DNA of 64,000 nt from assembly GCA_017308135.1 (NCBI GenBank), contig JAFKFM010000006.1:499724-563723 (forward strand), written 5' to 3'. The notes beneath the pieces were generated by a model. It saw only the letters and a list, made by a program, of their open reading frames with translations, searched no databases and was not told where the DNA came from. This document shows, piece after piece, positions 9,413 through 17,528 of the stretch. A program made the position numbers and the translations under genes. The DNA comes from Alphaproteobacteria bacterium (GTDB lineage Bacteria > Pseudomonadota > Alphaproteobacteria > CACIAM-22H2). Every line of letters starts with the position of its first letter. Position 1 is the first letter of the stretch.

Positions 9413-10497
9413 GCCGCCAATCCCCGCACCAATGCGTCGAGCGTCGCGGATGCGCCGTCGAGCCCGTGTTCGCGTTCGGCTTTCAGGCGCGCCGCGTCGC
9501 CCATCGACTTTCGCAAATCGGGATCGTCCAACAGCGCGGCGAGCTTGGCGGCGAAGTCATCCGCATCGCCGGGCGCCGTTAGGAATCCGGTTTTGCCGTC
9601 GGCGAGGATCGAACCCACGCCGCCGAAATTTCCGGCGATGGCGGGCAGGCCCGACGCCTGCGCTTCCAGCAGCGCCATGCAGAAGGCTTCGTTGACCGCG
9701 GGCCAGACGAAGATATCGGCGTTCGCGTAATCCTGCGCCAGTGCTGCTTCGTCGCGCAGGCCCAGGAAGGTCACGCGATCGCCGAATGGCGCGAACAGCT
9801 TCTCGATATCGGCGCGGGCCGGGCCATCGCCCGCAATCGCCAAACGCCAATCGCGCGCGCCAAGTTTCGTCAAAGCCGCCGCGAGAATCTCGTAGGAGCG
9901 TTGCTTGTCGCCGTGCCGCAACATGCCCACGGCCAGCAAGCGCAGGGTCGATGCCGCGCCGCGCGTCGCGCGATAGACGCTGGGATCGAGGAACGGCGCC
10001 AAGGCGACGCGCCGGCAATTGGGCCGCAGATATTTATCGAGGGCGGCATCGTCGCGCGCGTTCAGCGTGACGATCGCGTCGGCCGCACGCAACGCATCGA
10101 TGCAGGCGCGATGGCCGATATCCCAGGGCCCGTTCGCGCGCTTGTTCGCGATCGATGCTTCGACCGCGACATAGGGAATCGACAATGCGCGCGCGACGCG
10201 CGGGCCCAAATGATCGGGCGCCTTATAGTAAAGATGATACGTGAGCCACAGCGCGGGCGCATTGCCGTGCGCGCGATAGCGGCGCAGCAGCCGATCGGCC
10301 ATGCGTGCGCCGATCCGCGCGATCCGCGCTTGGCGTGCCATATCGCCCCGTCGATCGAAACTGCGCAGGCGCGAGGCAATATCGACGTCGTGGCCCGCCA
10401 TGCGCAGCGCATCGGTCAGCAAGCGCGCCACGCGCCGGTCGCCCGACGGGGTCGGGTGATCGGGATGTTTCAGAGGCGCGTAGACGGCGATCCGCAT
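9409..10497 (-). CDS. Family 4 (GT-B) glycosyltransferase
   Basis: 362 residues from the ATG at 10497 (MRIAVYAPLKHPDHP); a GTG two codons earlier at 10503 is equally possible. The N-terminal acceptor domain has PSGDRRVARLL. The C-terminal donor domain has LLAVGMLRHGDKQ, a GDGPARADIEKL loop and the retaining GT4 E-x7-E region in EAFCMALLEAQASGLP. This last segment is the EPFGLxxLEAMAxGxP motif of GT4. The gene overlaps the upstream glycosyltransferase by 28 bases and the phosphatase by 4. The sugar transferred is not predictable. Confidence 0.88.
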   Translation of the reverse strand: MRIAVYAPLKHPDHPTPSGDRRVARLLTDALRMAGHDVDIASRLRSFDRRGDMARQARIARIGARMADRLLRRYRAHGNAPALWLTYHLYYKAPDHLGPRVARALSIPYVAVEASIANKRANGPWDIGHRACIDALRAADAIVTLNARDDAALDKYLRPNCRRVALAPFLDPSVYRATRGAASTLRLLAVGMLRHGDKQRSYEILAAALTKLGARDWRLAIAGDGPARADIEKLFAPFGDRVTFLGLRDEAALAQDYANADIFVWPAVNEAFCMALLEAQASGLPAIAGNFGGVGSILADGKTGFLTAPGDADDFAAKLAALLDDPDLRKSMGDAARLKAEREHGLDGASATLDALVRGLAA

Positions 10498-11678
10498 TGG
10501 CACAACAGATCATGCAGTTTGTCGCGGTTCGCCGCGAAGGGAAAATCGCGCCGCACCTTCAACCCGGCGGCTTCGCCCAGCCGAACGCGCAAGGCGGGAT
10601 CGGCGATCAGCCGCGCCAGCGCGGCCGCCAGCCCGGCGCGGTCGCCCGGTTCGACCAGAATGCCCGTTTCCGCATCGACGAAATCGGCGATCGACCCGGC
10701 GGAGGTGGCGACGAGGGCGAGATTTTGGCTCGCCGCTTCCATCAGCACATTGGGCAAACCGTCGCGGTCGCCGTCGGATGTGACCTTGCTGGCGAGCGCG
10801 AAGATGTCGCCTTCGCGCAACGCGGCGAGCACCGAATCCTGATCGCCCGCCCCGCGAAATTCGACGCGGTCGCCCAGCGGTGCCGCTTGGGCGCGCATCG
10901 CGTCTTTCAGCGGCCCGCCGCCGACATGAACGAAGCGCCAATCGAGATCGGCGGGCAACATCGTCAACGCTGCGATCAGATCGTCATAGCCCTTCTTGGG
11001 CACCATCCGCCCGACGGAAACGATGGTGACGGTCTTGCGCCCGTCGCGCGACGGCGGTTCCGGCCAGCGCGTGGCGTCCAGCCCGTGCGGCACATAACGC
11101 GTTTTGCCGGGTGCGAGCGCGTCGAGATGTTCGGCCCCTGCCTTGGTGCAGGTCGCGCACCAGACCATTGAGGCGAGCTTCTCGCGCTTCTCCCAGTCGG
11201 GTGTGGTCCAAATATCCTTGGCGTGCGCGAAGGCCGACCAGGATGCGCCCCTTATCATCGCGGCATAGCGCGCGACCGACCCGGGCGTGTGGATGAAATG
11301 CGCATAGAAATGCGCGATCGCCGGATCGGCCTCGGCCGCCAGCACGCAGGCCTGGAAGAAGCGCCGCCCCCGATTCGGCGTGAGATCGCGCCGCCAATCG
11401 CGGATGAATTGCGCGAAAGCGGCGCGATAGCCGGGCAGGGTTCGGGCTTTCCACCATCCTCGCGCGACTCGACCTGGCGCGCGCCACAGATATTCGGGCA
11501 GATAGCGCACTTGCGCCTTCAGGCGCTTGGCGAGCGCATGGACCTTCTTATCGGTCGGGTGGCGCAACGACCAAAGATCGAGTTCGAGGCCCTTTTCCTC
11601 GAGCCCGACCAGTTCCTGCGCCACGAAGGTTTCGGAAAGTCGCGGCCATCCTTTGACGATTACGCCGATGCGGGACAA
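10470..11678 (-). CDS. Family 4 (GT-B) glycosyltransferase
   Basis: 402 residues from a TTG start at 11678 (MSRIGVIVKGWPRLSETFV), 10 bases after the dipeptidase stop. The opening WPRLSETFV is shared with WcaL/AmsK-type colanic-acid and exopolysaccharide glycosyltransferases. The donor domain has VSVGRMVPKKGYDDLI and, near the end, DGLPNVLMEAASQNL, the GT4 E-x7-E region. Together with the following GT4 gene and the MurG-like enzyme it gives this operon three glycosyltransferases, enough to build a short oligosaccharide. Confidence 0.88.
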   Translation of the reverse strand: MSRIGVIVKGWPRLSETFVAQELVGLEEKGLELDLWSLRHPTDKKVHALAKRLKAQVRYLPEYLWRAPGRVARGWWKARTLPGYRAAFAQFIRDWRRDLTPNRGRRFFQACVLAAEADPAIAHFYAHFIHTPGSVARYAAMIRGASWSAFAHAKDIWTTPDWEKREKLASMVWCATCTKAGAEHLDALAPGKTRYVPHGLDATRWPEPPSRDGRKTVTIVSVGRMVPKKGYDDLIAALTMLPADLDWRFVHVGGGPLKDAMRAQAAPLGDRVEFRGAGDQDSVLAALREGDIFALASKVTSDGDRDGLPNVLMEAASQNLALVATSAGSIADFVDAETGILVEPGDRAGLAAALARLIADPALRVRLGEAAGLKVRRDFPFAANRDKLHDLLCQCGSPSTRL

Positions 11679-11688
11679 AGTGGCGCCG

Positions 11689-12252
11689 TCATTCCTGGGC
11701 CATCAGGCCCTGCCGCAGCACGCTGTCGGACAGGACCGGATAGCGCCGTGCGTCGAAGAGCTGATAGTGCCACCATTCGCGCGAGTAGAAATCCCATCCC
11801 GCCGCCGACATCAGGCCGAGCAACAGGAAACGGTTGCGCTGCGCCGTTTCGGATACTTGCGTGTCGCCGTGATAGGACAGGGGCGTGAACGCGTCGAATT
11901 CGGTGCCCATGTCGAGCGCTTCGCCGCTTTTGGCGTCGATCAGCGTGAGATCGACGGCGACGCCACGCGAATGGGGCGAGCCGCGCCGCGGATCGGCAAG
12001 GAAATCGGGATCGGGACGGAAATTCCACAGCTTCCATTGCGCTTCGGACGGGCGGAACGCGTCGAACAGCCGGAAGCGCAGGCCCAACGCGGCGGCCAGG
12101 TCGATCGCGCGCTTCAAATGCTTGGCCGCGTCGGGGTGCAGAAACGCCGCCGCGCGGCCATAGACCGGCTTGCCGGTGAAGTTGCGCGGCGTGGCGTAGG
12201 CCAAGTCGAATTCGACGTCGAAAGCCGGCGGCGTGATGGCGACCAAAGTCAT
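11689..12252 (-). CDS. ddpX: D-alanyl-D-alanine dipeptidase (VanX/DdpX, peptidase M15D)
   Basis: 187 residues. The zinc site and catalytic residues of VanX-type enzymes are all visible: R67 in FDAFRPSE, H94 and D101 in SPHSRGVAVD, and E159 plus H162 in SREWWHYQ. No signal peptide is seen, so it should act in the cytoplasm and hydrolyse D-Ala-D-Ala. It heads the 11-gene minus-strand run that ends with an oligopeptide importer. In E. coli ddpX likewise precedes a dipeptide transporter (ddpABCDF), which supports a role in recycling cell-wall peptides rather than vancomycin resistance. Only 29 bases separate it from the divergent tsaB. Confidence 0.9.
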   Translation of the reverse strand: MTLVAITPPAFDVEFDLAYATPRNFTGKPVYGRAAAFLHPDAAKHLKRAIDLAAALGLRFRLFDAFRPSEAQWKLWNFRPDPDFLADPRRGSPHSRGVAVDLTLIDAKSGEALDMGTEFDAFTPLSYHGDTQVSETAQRNRFLLLGLMSAAGWDFYSREWWHYQLFDARRYPVLSDSVLRQGLMAQE

Positions 12253-12281
12253 GCGCCGTTTCTAGCACCGGCGGGCCAGGC

Positions 12282-12917
12282 ATGAAACTCCTCGCCCTCG
12301 ATTCGGCGTTTGCCGCCGTCTCCGCCGCCGTTTGGATCGACGGCCGCATTGTTGCGGCGAATCATACGCCGCTGTCGACCGGCCACGCCGAAGCCTTGCT
12401 GCCGCTGATCGCCAAAACGCTGGGCGAGGCGGGGATCAACGCCCTCGACCTCACGCGTATCGGCGTGACGATCGGGCCGGGGCACTTCACCGGCTTGCGC
12501 GCCGGGTTGGCCGCCGCCCAAGGCATCGCGACCGCCTGCGGTACGGAATATGCCGGCATCGATTGCTTTTCGGTGGTCGCGTCGGCGCTGGCCAAACCTA
12601 CGCCCGGCGAGCGTTTACTGATCGCCTTCGATTCGAAGCGCGAGGAAGCCTTCGTCCGCGTTGATGATGAAACACCTTATGCCGCGACACCGTCGGGCTT
12701 CGTCGCATCCGGCGATTCGTTCTTGGTCGGCGGCGACCGCGCGGCGGAGTTCGTTGCGGCTTTGACCGCCTCGGGCAAGCGCGCGCGCGTGGCCGAAGGC
12801 CCGGCCTTGCCGCGTGCCGATCTGCTTGCACCGCTGGCGGCGCAGGCCGCCCCGGTCGCGAAGCTCGTGCCGCTTTACATTCATCCGCCGGCGATCACCC
12901 AGGCCAAACCGCGATGA
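12282..12917 (+). CDS. tsaB: tRNA threonylcarbamoyladenosine biosynthesis protein TsaB
   Basis: 211 residues, with the ASKHA-fold N-terminus MKLLALDSAFAAVSAAVW and the family segment IGVTIGPGHFTGLRAGLAAAQG. TsaB is the scaffold partner of TsaD in making the t6A base at position 37 of ANN-decoding tRNAs. It overlaps rimI by 4 bases, the usual arrangement in alphaproteobacteria, and opens the plus-strand housekeeping block. The promoter must lie within the 29-base divergent gap or inside ddpX. Confidence 0.93.
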   Translation: MKLLALDSAFAAVSAAVWIDGRIVAANHTPLSTGHAEALLPLIAKTLGEAGINALDLTRIGVTIGPGHFTGLRAGLAAAQGIATACGTEYAGIDCFSVVASALAKPTPGERLLIAFDSKREEAFVRVDDETPYAATPSGFVASGDSFLVGGDRAAEFVAALTASGKRARVAEGPALPRADLLAPLAAQAAPVAKLVPLYIHPPAITQAKPR

Positions 12918-13378
12918 TCGAACTGCGCGTCGTCGATCGAACATACGGCGAAGTGCTGTCGGCGCTGCATTGCGCGTGTTTCGACGATGGCTGGGGCCCC
13001 AACTCGATGGACGAGGTGCTGCGCTCGCCCGGCGTCTACGCGATCCTCGCGGCCGACGGCGAAATGCCGGCCGGCATGGCGCTGGGGCGGCTCGCGGCCG
13101 ACGAGGCCGAGTTGCTGACGATTTGCGTGGCCGAGGAATTTCGCCGCCAAGGCCTGGGCGAAGCCTTGGTGCGCGCGGTCGCGTCGGTCGTGCCGCGCGC
13201 GCGGGCCCTGCATCTGGAAGTCGCGGCCGATAATCGGGGGGCGATGACGCTTTATCGGATGCTCGGCTTTCGCGAGATCGGGCGGCGCAAGGATTACTAT
13301 CGCCGCGCGGGGAATTCGCTGGTCGATGCCCTGACGATGATGATCGAGCCCAAGAAAATCGCGCCGCCAATTCCATAA
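12914..13378 (+). CDS. rimI: Ribosomal-protein-alanine N-acetyltransferase RimI
   Basis: 154 residues with a GNAT fold. The acetyl-CoA loop is in CVAEEFRRQGLGEALV, followed by LEVAADNRGAMTLYRMLGF, which is characteristic of RimI. The family acetylates the N-terminal alanine of ribosomal protein S18. Overlap with tsaB and the following position relative to fur match the alphaproteobacterial order. The gene ends 45 bases before mucR. Confidence 0.88.
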   Translation: MIELRVVDRTYGEVLSALHCACFDDGWGPNSMDEVLRSPGVYAILAADGEMPAGMALGRLAADEAELLTICVAEEFRRQGLGEALVRAVASVVPRARALHLEVAADNRGAMTLYRMLGFREIGRRKDYYRRAGNSLVDALTMMIEPKKIAPPIP

Positions 13379-13388
13379 TTTATTTGGG

Positions 13389-13417
13389 TTGTTCGGTAAC
13401 GGGTCAGCGCCTATATC
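13389..13417 (+). promoter_or_regulatory. Candidate sigma70-type promoter for mucR
   Basis: TTGTTC at 13389-13394 and TATATC at 13412-13417 are separated by exactly 17 bases in the short gap between rimI and mucR. The -10 ends only six bases before the mucR ATG, so a transcript from here would be nearly leaderless. Only two positions in each hexamer depart from consensus, in a region that is locally AT-rich for this genome. Confidence 0.35.
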
Positions 13418-13423
13418 GCCGGG

Positions 13424-13843
13424 ATGACCGAATCGAAACAAGCCGATTTGCTGGCGCTGACGGCGAATATCGTCGCGGCGCATGTCTCCAAAACCACCGT
13501 CGCGGTGGACGATCTGCCGGCCTTGATCCGCCAGGTCCATCGCACGCTGAACGAAATCGGCCAGGGGGCGGCCCCGGCGGCCGAGCGCCCGTCGCCCGCC
13601 GTGCCGATCAAAAAATCCGTGACCAGCGACTTTATCGTCTGCCTGGAAGACGGGAAAAAGCTCAAGATGTTGAAAAGGCACCTGAAAACCGCCTACAACA
13701 TGACGCCCGAGCAATATCGCGAAAGATGGGGTTTGGCGTCGGATTATCCGATGGTCGCCCCCAATTATGCCAAGAAACGCAGTCAGTTAGCCCGCGATTT
13801 GGGGCTTGGCACCAAGTCCAAGCGCAAGCGCGGCGCGGACTGA
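13424..13843 (+). CDS. MucR/Ros-family transcriptional regulator
   Basis: 139 residues. The DNA-binding core CLEDGKKLKMLKRHLKTAYN followed by MTPEQYRERWGL is diagnostic of Ros/MucR. The N-terminal 45 residues correspond to the oligomerisation region, and the C-terminus is very basic (KSKRKRG). Cys73, Asp76 and His86 are in place, but the second histidine of the zinc finger is Ala90. Some Mesorhizobium MucR homologues are known to fold without zinc, and this may be another. MucR proteins are global regulators of exopolysaccharide, motility and cell cycle. It sits between rimI and fur, where I would not expect it from the common gene order. Confidence 0.9.
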   Translation: MTESKQADLLALTANIVAAHVSKTTVAVDDLPALIRQVHRTLNEIGQGAAPAAERPSPAVPIKKSVTSDFIVCLEDGKKLKMLKRHLKTAYNMTPEQYRERWGLASDYPMVAPNYAKKRSQLARDLGLGTKSKRKRGAD

Positions 13844-13865
13844 TTTACCCCGGATACGTCGACGG

Positions 13866-13893
13866 CCGTCATCACCCCGCCATATAATGACGG
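13866..13893 (+). promoter_or_regulatory. Inverted repeat around a perfect TATAAT upstream of fur
   Basis: CCGTCAT (13866-13872) and ATGACGG (13887-13893) form a perfect 7-base inverted repeat with a 14-base spacer. A consensus TATAAT at 13883-13888 lies across the right arm. No good -35 hexamer is seen 17 bases upstream. The arrangement would suit an operator that hides the -10, possibly for autoregulation by Fur or control by MucR. That is inference only. Confidence 0.35.
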
Positions 13894-13946
13894 TACATCC
13901 CTCGCGAACTTCTCCAGGCCCCCGATTCGCTTCCGGAGGACGACGT

Positions 13947-14429
13947 ATGGATGGCATGGCGTATCCGCCCAACGACATCGGAGAACCCCGACGCATGCCG
14001 CGCCGCCTGGAAGCCCTCTGCATTGAAAAAGGCCTGAAGATGACCGGTCAGCGCCGGGTCATCGCCAAGGTCCTGTCCGACGCCGACGACCACCCGGATG
14101 TGGAACAGGTCTATCGCCGCGCCGCGGCGATCGATCCGCGCATCTCGATCGCCACCGTCTATCGGACGGTGAAGCTGTTCGAGGAAGCGAACATCCTGAC
14201 GAAGCTCGATTTTGGCGACGGGCGCGCGCGCTACGAAGAAGCGCCCGAGGAACATCACGACCACCTGATCGACGTGAAAAGCGGCCGGGTGATCGAGTTC
14301 CATAACGAAGAGATCGAGCAGTTGCAGGCCGAGATCGCCCGCAAGCTCGGCTACAAGTTGATCGGGCATCGTCTGGAGCTTTACGGCGTGCCGATCGACA
14401 CGCCCGAACCGGAGAAACCCAAGCAATGA
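13947..14429 (+). CDS. fur: Fur-family metal-dependent transcriptional regulator (Fur/Mur)
   Basis: 160 residues from ATG 13947, chosen because GGAGGA lies six bases upstream; the frame is open further but without a ribosome site. The winged-helix part contains GLKMTGQRRVI and ISIATVYRTVKLFEE. Metal-binding residues include HHDH at 103-106, H119 and H141. The CxxC pairs of gammaproteobacterial Fur are absent (DVKSGRVIEF replaces the usual cysteine-containing segment), as in alphaproteobacterial Fur/Mur proteins that respond to iron or manganese. It overlaps olsB by 4 bases, so it is co-transcribed with ornithine-lipid synthesis. Confidence 0.9.
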   Translation: MDGMAYPPNDIGEPRRMPRRLEALCIEKGLKMTGQRRVIAKVLSDADDHPDVEQVYRRAAAIDPRISIATVYRTVKLFEEANILTKLDFGDGRARYEEAPEEHHDHLIDVKSGRVIEFHNEEIEQLQAEIARKLGYKLIGHRLELYGVPIDTPEPEKPKQ

Positions 14430-15280
14430 GCGCATTGCCCAAAAACGACGGTCTTATCGACGCCGATTTCGCGCCGATCGTTTCGGGCGATCTTGAAGTG
14501 CGCCTCGCGCGCGACGTGGCCGAAATCGAAGCGGCCCAGCGTTTGCGCTATCGGGTTTTCGTGGACGAACTCGGCGCCAAGCCCGATGCGGCCGCTTTGG
14601 CCACGGGCCGCGACGCCGACAAATACGACGAATATTGCGATCATCTTCTGGTGCTCGATCGGTTGAAGGGCGAAGGGGCGGCGGCGATCGTCGGCACTTA
14701 TCGTTTGCTGCGCCGGTCCGTCGCCCGCGCGCATGACGGTTTCTACACCGCGACCGAGTTCGATATTTCGCGCCTGGAATCGGTCGAGGGCGAGATCCTG
14801 GAGCTCGGCCGTTCCTGCGTCGATGCGGAACATCGCACCCGCGCGGTGATGCAGCTTTTGTGGAAGGGCATCGCCCATTACGCCTTCCGCCACGGCATCA
14901 AGGTGATGTTCGGCTGCGCCTCGCTGCCCGGCACCGATCCGCAAACCCACGCGGCGGCGCTGTCCTATCTGCACCATAATCACTTGGCGCCCGAAGCGAT
15001 CCGCACGCGCGCCTTGCCCGAACGCTATGTCGATATGAATTTGCTGCCGGCGGGCGAGGCCAAGCATGAAGCCGCCGCCGCCGCGTTCGATGCGCGCGCC
15101 GTGATCGCGGCCTTGCCGCCGCTGATCAAAGGTTATCTGCGCCTGGGCGGTTTCGTCGGCGACGGCGCCGTCATCGATCGCGAGTTCAACACGATCGACG
15201 TCTGCATTCTGGTCGTGACCGACGATGTCACCGCGAAATACTTGAAGCACTACAGCCGCCCGTCCGGCGACGCGAGTTGA
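14426..15280 (+). CDS. olsB: L-ornithine N-acyltransferase OlsB-like (GNAT fold)
   Basis: 284 residues. Family features are the segment AQRLRYRVFVDELGA near residue 37, ELGRSCVDAEHRTRAVMQLLWKG and the C-terminal FNTIDVCILVV. OlsB transfers a 3-hydroxyacyl group from ACP to ornithine, giving lyso-ornithine lipid. The next gene encodes the matching O-acyltransferase, so the pair can make a phosphorus-free membrane lipid. The start overlaps the fur stop (ATGA). Related hemolysin-like acyltransferases are an alternative name for the same family. Confidence 0.85.
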   Translation: MSALPKNDGLIDADFAPIVSGDLEVRLARDVAEIEAAQRLRYRVFVDELGAKPDAAALATGRDADKYDEYCDHLLVLDRLKGEGAAAIVGTYRLLRRSVARAHDGFYTATEFDISRLESVEGEILELGRSCVDAEHRTRAVMQLLWKGIAHYAFRHGIKVMFGCASLPGTDPQTHAAALSYLHHNHLAPEAIRTRALPERYVDMNLLPAGEAKHEAAAAAFDARAVIAALPPLIKGYLRLGGFVGDGAVIDREFNTIDVCILVVTDDVTAKYLKHYSRPSGDAS

Positions 15281-15284
15281 TCAA

Positions 15285-16130
15285 TTGAACCAAGCCGGCT
15301 CGCGCGCTTTGGCCGTCGTGCGATTGACGGTCTATCTCGTTTTCACGCTGACGCTGATGCCGGTGCAGGCGGTGTTCGTCGCATTCGGCTCGCGCGGTGC
15401 CGGGACGCTGCCGGTTTTCTATCACCGCAACTGCGCGCGCATTCTGGGCTTCGATATCAAGGTGACCGGCATGCCGTCGCAAGCGCGGCCGACCTTGTTC
15501 GTGTCGAATCACATCTCCTATCTCGACATCACCGTTCTGGGCGCGCTGACCGAACTCAGCTTCATCGCCAAATCGGAAGTCGCGCGCTGGCCGCTCTTCG
15601 GCTGGCTCGCCAAGTTACAGCGCACGGTGTTCGTCGCGCGCCGGCAGGCCAGCGTGGGCAAGGAACGCGACGCGATCGCCGCACGCCTCGACGCGGGCGG
15701 CGCGCTGGTCCTGTTCCCCGAAGGCACGACCGGCGACGGCAATCGTATCTGCCGGTTCAAAAGCGCCTTGTTCGCGGTGGCCGAACGGCCGGAAGGGGCG
15801 GCGCCGATCGTCGTCCAGCCCGTCACCATCGCCTGGACCCGACTCGACGGCATGCCGATGGGCCGCTATTTCCGCCCGGCGGTAGCATGGTACGGCGATA
15901 TGGATCTAGGTCCGCATCTGCTGCATGTCGCCGGGCTGGGCCGGATCGAGGTCGAGGTGATCTTCCACGAACCGACCACCTTGGCCCAGGCCGGATCGCG
16001 TAAGGCTTTGGCACATCACTGCGAATCGCTGATCGGCCGAACCCTGACCGCGACCCTGGCCGGGCGCGGGGCCGGGCCCTTGCCGGTCCCGCCGCCGCAT
16101 GCGACACACGCCGCCCCCGCCACCGTCTAG
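15285..16130 (+). CDS. olsA: 1-acylglycerol-3-phosphate / lyso-ornithine lipid acyltransferase (PlsC family, OlsA-like)
   Basis: 281 residues from a TTG start four bases after olsB. One or two N-terminal membrane segments (about residues 12-35) precede the PlsC domain, which has the catalytic NHISYLD (H76, D81) and the acceptor-binding FPEGTTGDG. Adjacent to olsB, it most likely completes ornithine lipid by adding the second acyl chain, although PlsC proteins in this family can also make phosphatidic acid. Confidence 0.85.
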   Translation: MNQAGSRALAVVRLTVYLVFTLTLMPVQAVFVAFGSRGAGTLPVFYHRNCARILGFDIKVTGMPSQARPTLFVSNHISYLDITVLGALTELSFIAKSEVARWPLFGWLAKLQRTVFVARRQASVGKERDAIAARLDAGGALVLFPEGTTGDGNRICRFKSALFAVAERPEGAAPIVVQPVTIAWTRLDGMPMGRYFRPAVAWYGDMDLGPHLLHVAGLGRIEVEVIFHEPTTLAQAGSRKALAHHCESLIGRTLTATLAGRGAGPLPVPPPHATHAAPATV

Positions 16131-16163
16131 GGGCTTTCCCCAGGGGGAGGCGGCGAGTACCAT

Positions 16164-17528
16164 TTGTCCTTGGATTCCCGGCCTTACGTGAAAAAGCTCC
16201 ATATCAAGACCTATGGCTGCCAGATGAACGTCTACGACTCCGCGAAGATGGCGGATGTCCTGGCGCCGCTGGGCTACAGCCAAGTCGAGACGCCCGACGG
16301 CGCCGATCTGGTCATCCTCAACACCTGCCATATCCGCGAGAAGGCCGCCGAGAAGGTGTTCTCGGAGCTCGGGCGCCTGAAACCGTTGAAGGACGCGAAC
16401 GGCACGCTGCTCGCGGTCGCCGGTTGCGTGGCGCAGGCCGAAGGCGAGGCGATCCTGGCCCGCGCCCCCTATGTCGACGTGGTGCTGGGCCCGCAGGCCT
16501 ATCACCGCCTGCCCGAATTGGTCGCGCGTGCGACGCGCGGGGCCGGGGCGGCGCTGGACACCGATTTTCCGGTCGAATCGAAATTCGACCATTTGCCCGC
16601 CCCCGGCGCCAATCAAGGTGTGGCCGCGTTCCTGACCGTGCAGGAAGGCTGCGACAAATTCTGCACCTTCTGCGTGGTTCCCTATACGCGCGGCGCGGAA
16701 TTCTCGCGCGACGTGGCCGCGATCGAACGCGAAGCGCGCGCGCTGGTCGCGAACGGCGTCGGCGAAATCACGCTGCTCGGCCAGAACGTCAACGCGTTCC
16801 ATGGTGTGGACGAGGCGGGTAACGAGCTTGGCCTTGGCGCGCTCGCGCGCCGCTTGGCGCGGATCGAAGGTCTGCATCGCATCCGCTACACGACATCCCA
16901 TCCGCGCGACATGGACGACGATCTGATCGCCGCCCATGCCGATACGCCCGCTTTGATGCCGTTCCTGCATTTGCCCGTGCAGTCGGGTTCCGATCGCTTG
17001 CTCGAAGCGATGAATCGCGGCCACACGGCGCGCCAATATCTCGACCTGATCGCGAAGCTGCGCAAGGCGCGCCCCGACATCGCGCTGTCGAGCGATTTCA
17101 TCGTCGGCTTCCCCGGCGAGACCGAGGCCGAGTTCGAAGCCACGCTCGACCTGATCCGCGCAGTCAAATTCGCGCAAGCCTTCTCGTTCAAATATTCTCC
17201 GCGCCCGGGCACGCCGGCGGCGTTGCTCGACAAGCAGATCCCCGAAGCGGTGCAGGACGAACGGCTCTACAAGCTGCAAGCCTTGCTGCGCGAACAGCAG
17301 GACGCATTCAACGCCGCGACCGTCGGCGCGATCGTGCCCGTGCTGTATGAACGCCCCGGGCGCAATGCCGGCCAGCTGATCGGCAAAACGCCGTGGCTGC
17401 AAGCGGTGCACGCGCAATTGCCGGACGATGCGGCCGGTAAGGTTCTTCCCACCCGAATTCTCGCCAGCAGTTCGAATTCGCTGTCGGGGGTCGTCCACGA
17501 TCAAACCCAGGAAAGGTTGTCGGCTTGA
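16164..17528 (+). CDS. miaB: tRNA-2-methylthio-N6-dimethylallyladenosine synthase MiaB
   Basis: 454 residues. The N-terminal methylthiotransferase domain has [12 protein letters not shown] and NTCHIREKA. The radical-SAM cluster is [15 protein letters not shown] (C-x3-C-x2-C). A C-terminal TRAM domain ends the protein. MiaB adds the methylthio group to i6A37 of tRNA. The start is taken as TTG 16164, preceded by GGGGGAGG; a GTG eight codons later is an alternative. The end overlaps phoH by 4 bases. Confidence 0.95.
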   Translation: MSLDSRPYVKKLHIKTYGCQMNVYDSAKMADVLAPLGYSQVETPDGADLVILNTCHIREKAAEKVFSELGRLKPLKDANGTLLAVAGCVAQAEGEAILARAPYVDVVLGPQAYHRLPELVARATRGAGAALDTDFPVESKFDHLPAPGANQGVAAFLTVQEGCDKFCTFCVVPYTRGAEFSRDVAAIEREARALVANGVGEITLLGQNVNAFHGVDEAGNELGLGALARRLARIEGLHRIRYTTSHPRDMDDDLIAAHADTPALMPFLHLPVQSGSDRLLEAMNRGHTARQYLDLIAKLRKARPDIALSSDFIVGFPGETEAEFEATLDLIRAVKFAQAFSFKYSPRPGTPAALLDKQIPEAVQDERLYKLQALLREQQDAFNAATVGAIVPVLYERPGRNAGQLIGKTPWLQAVHAQLPDDAAGKVLPTRILASSSNSLSGVVHDQTQERLSA

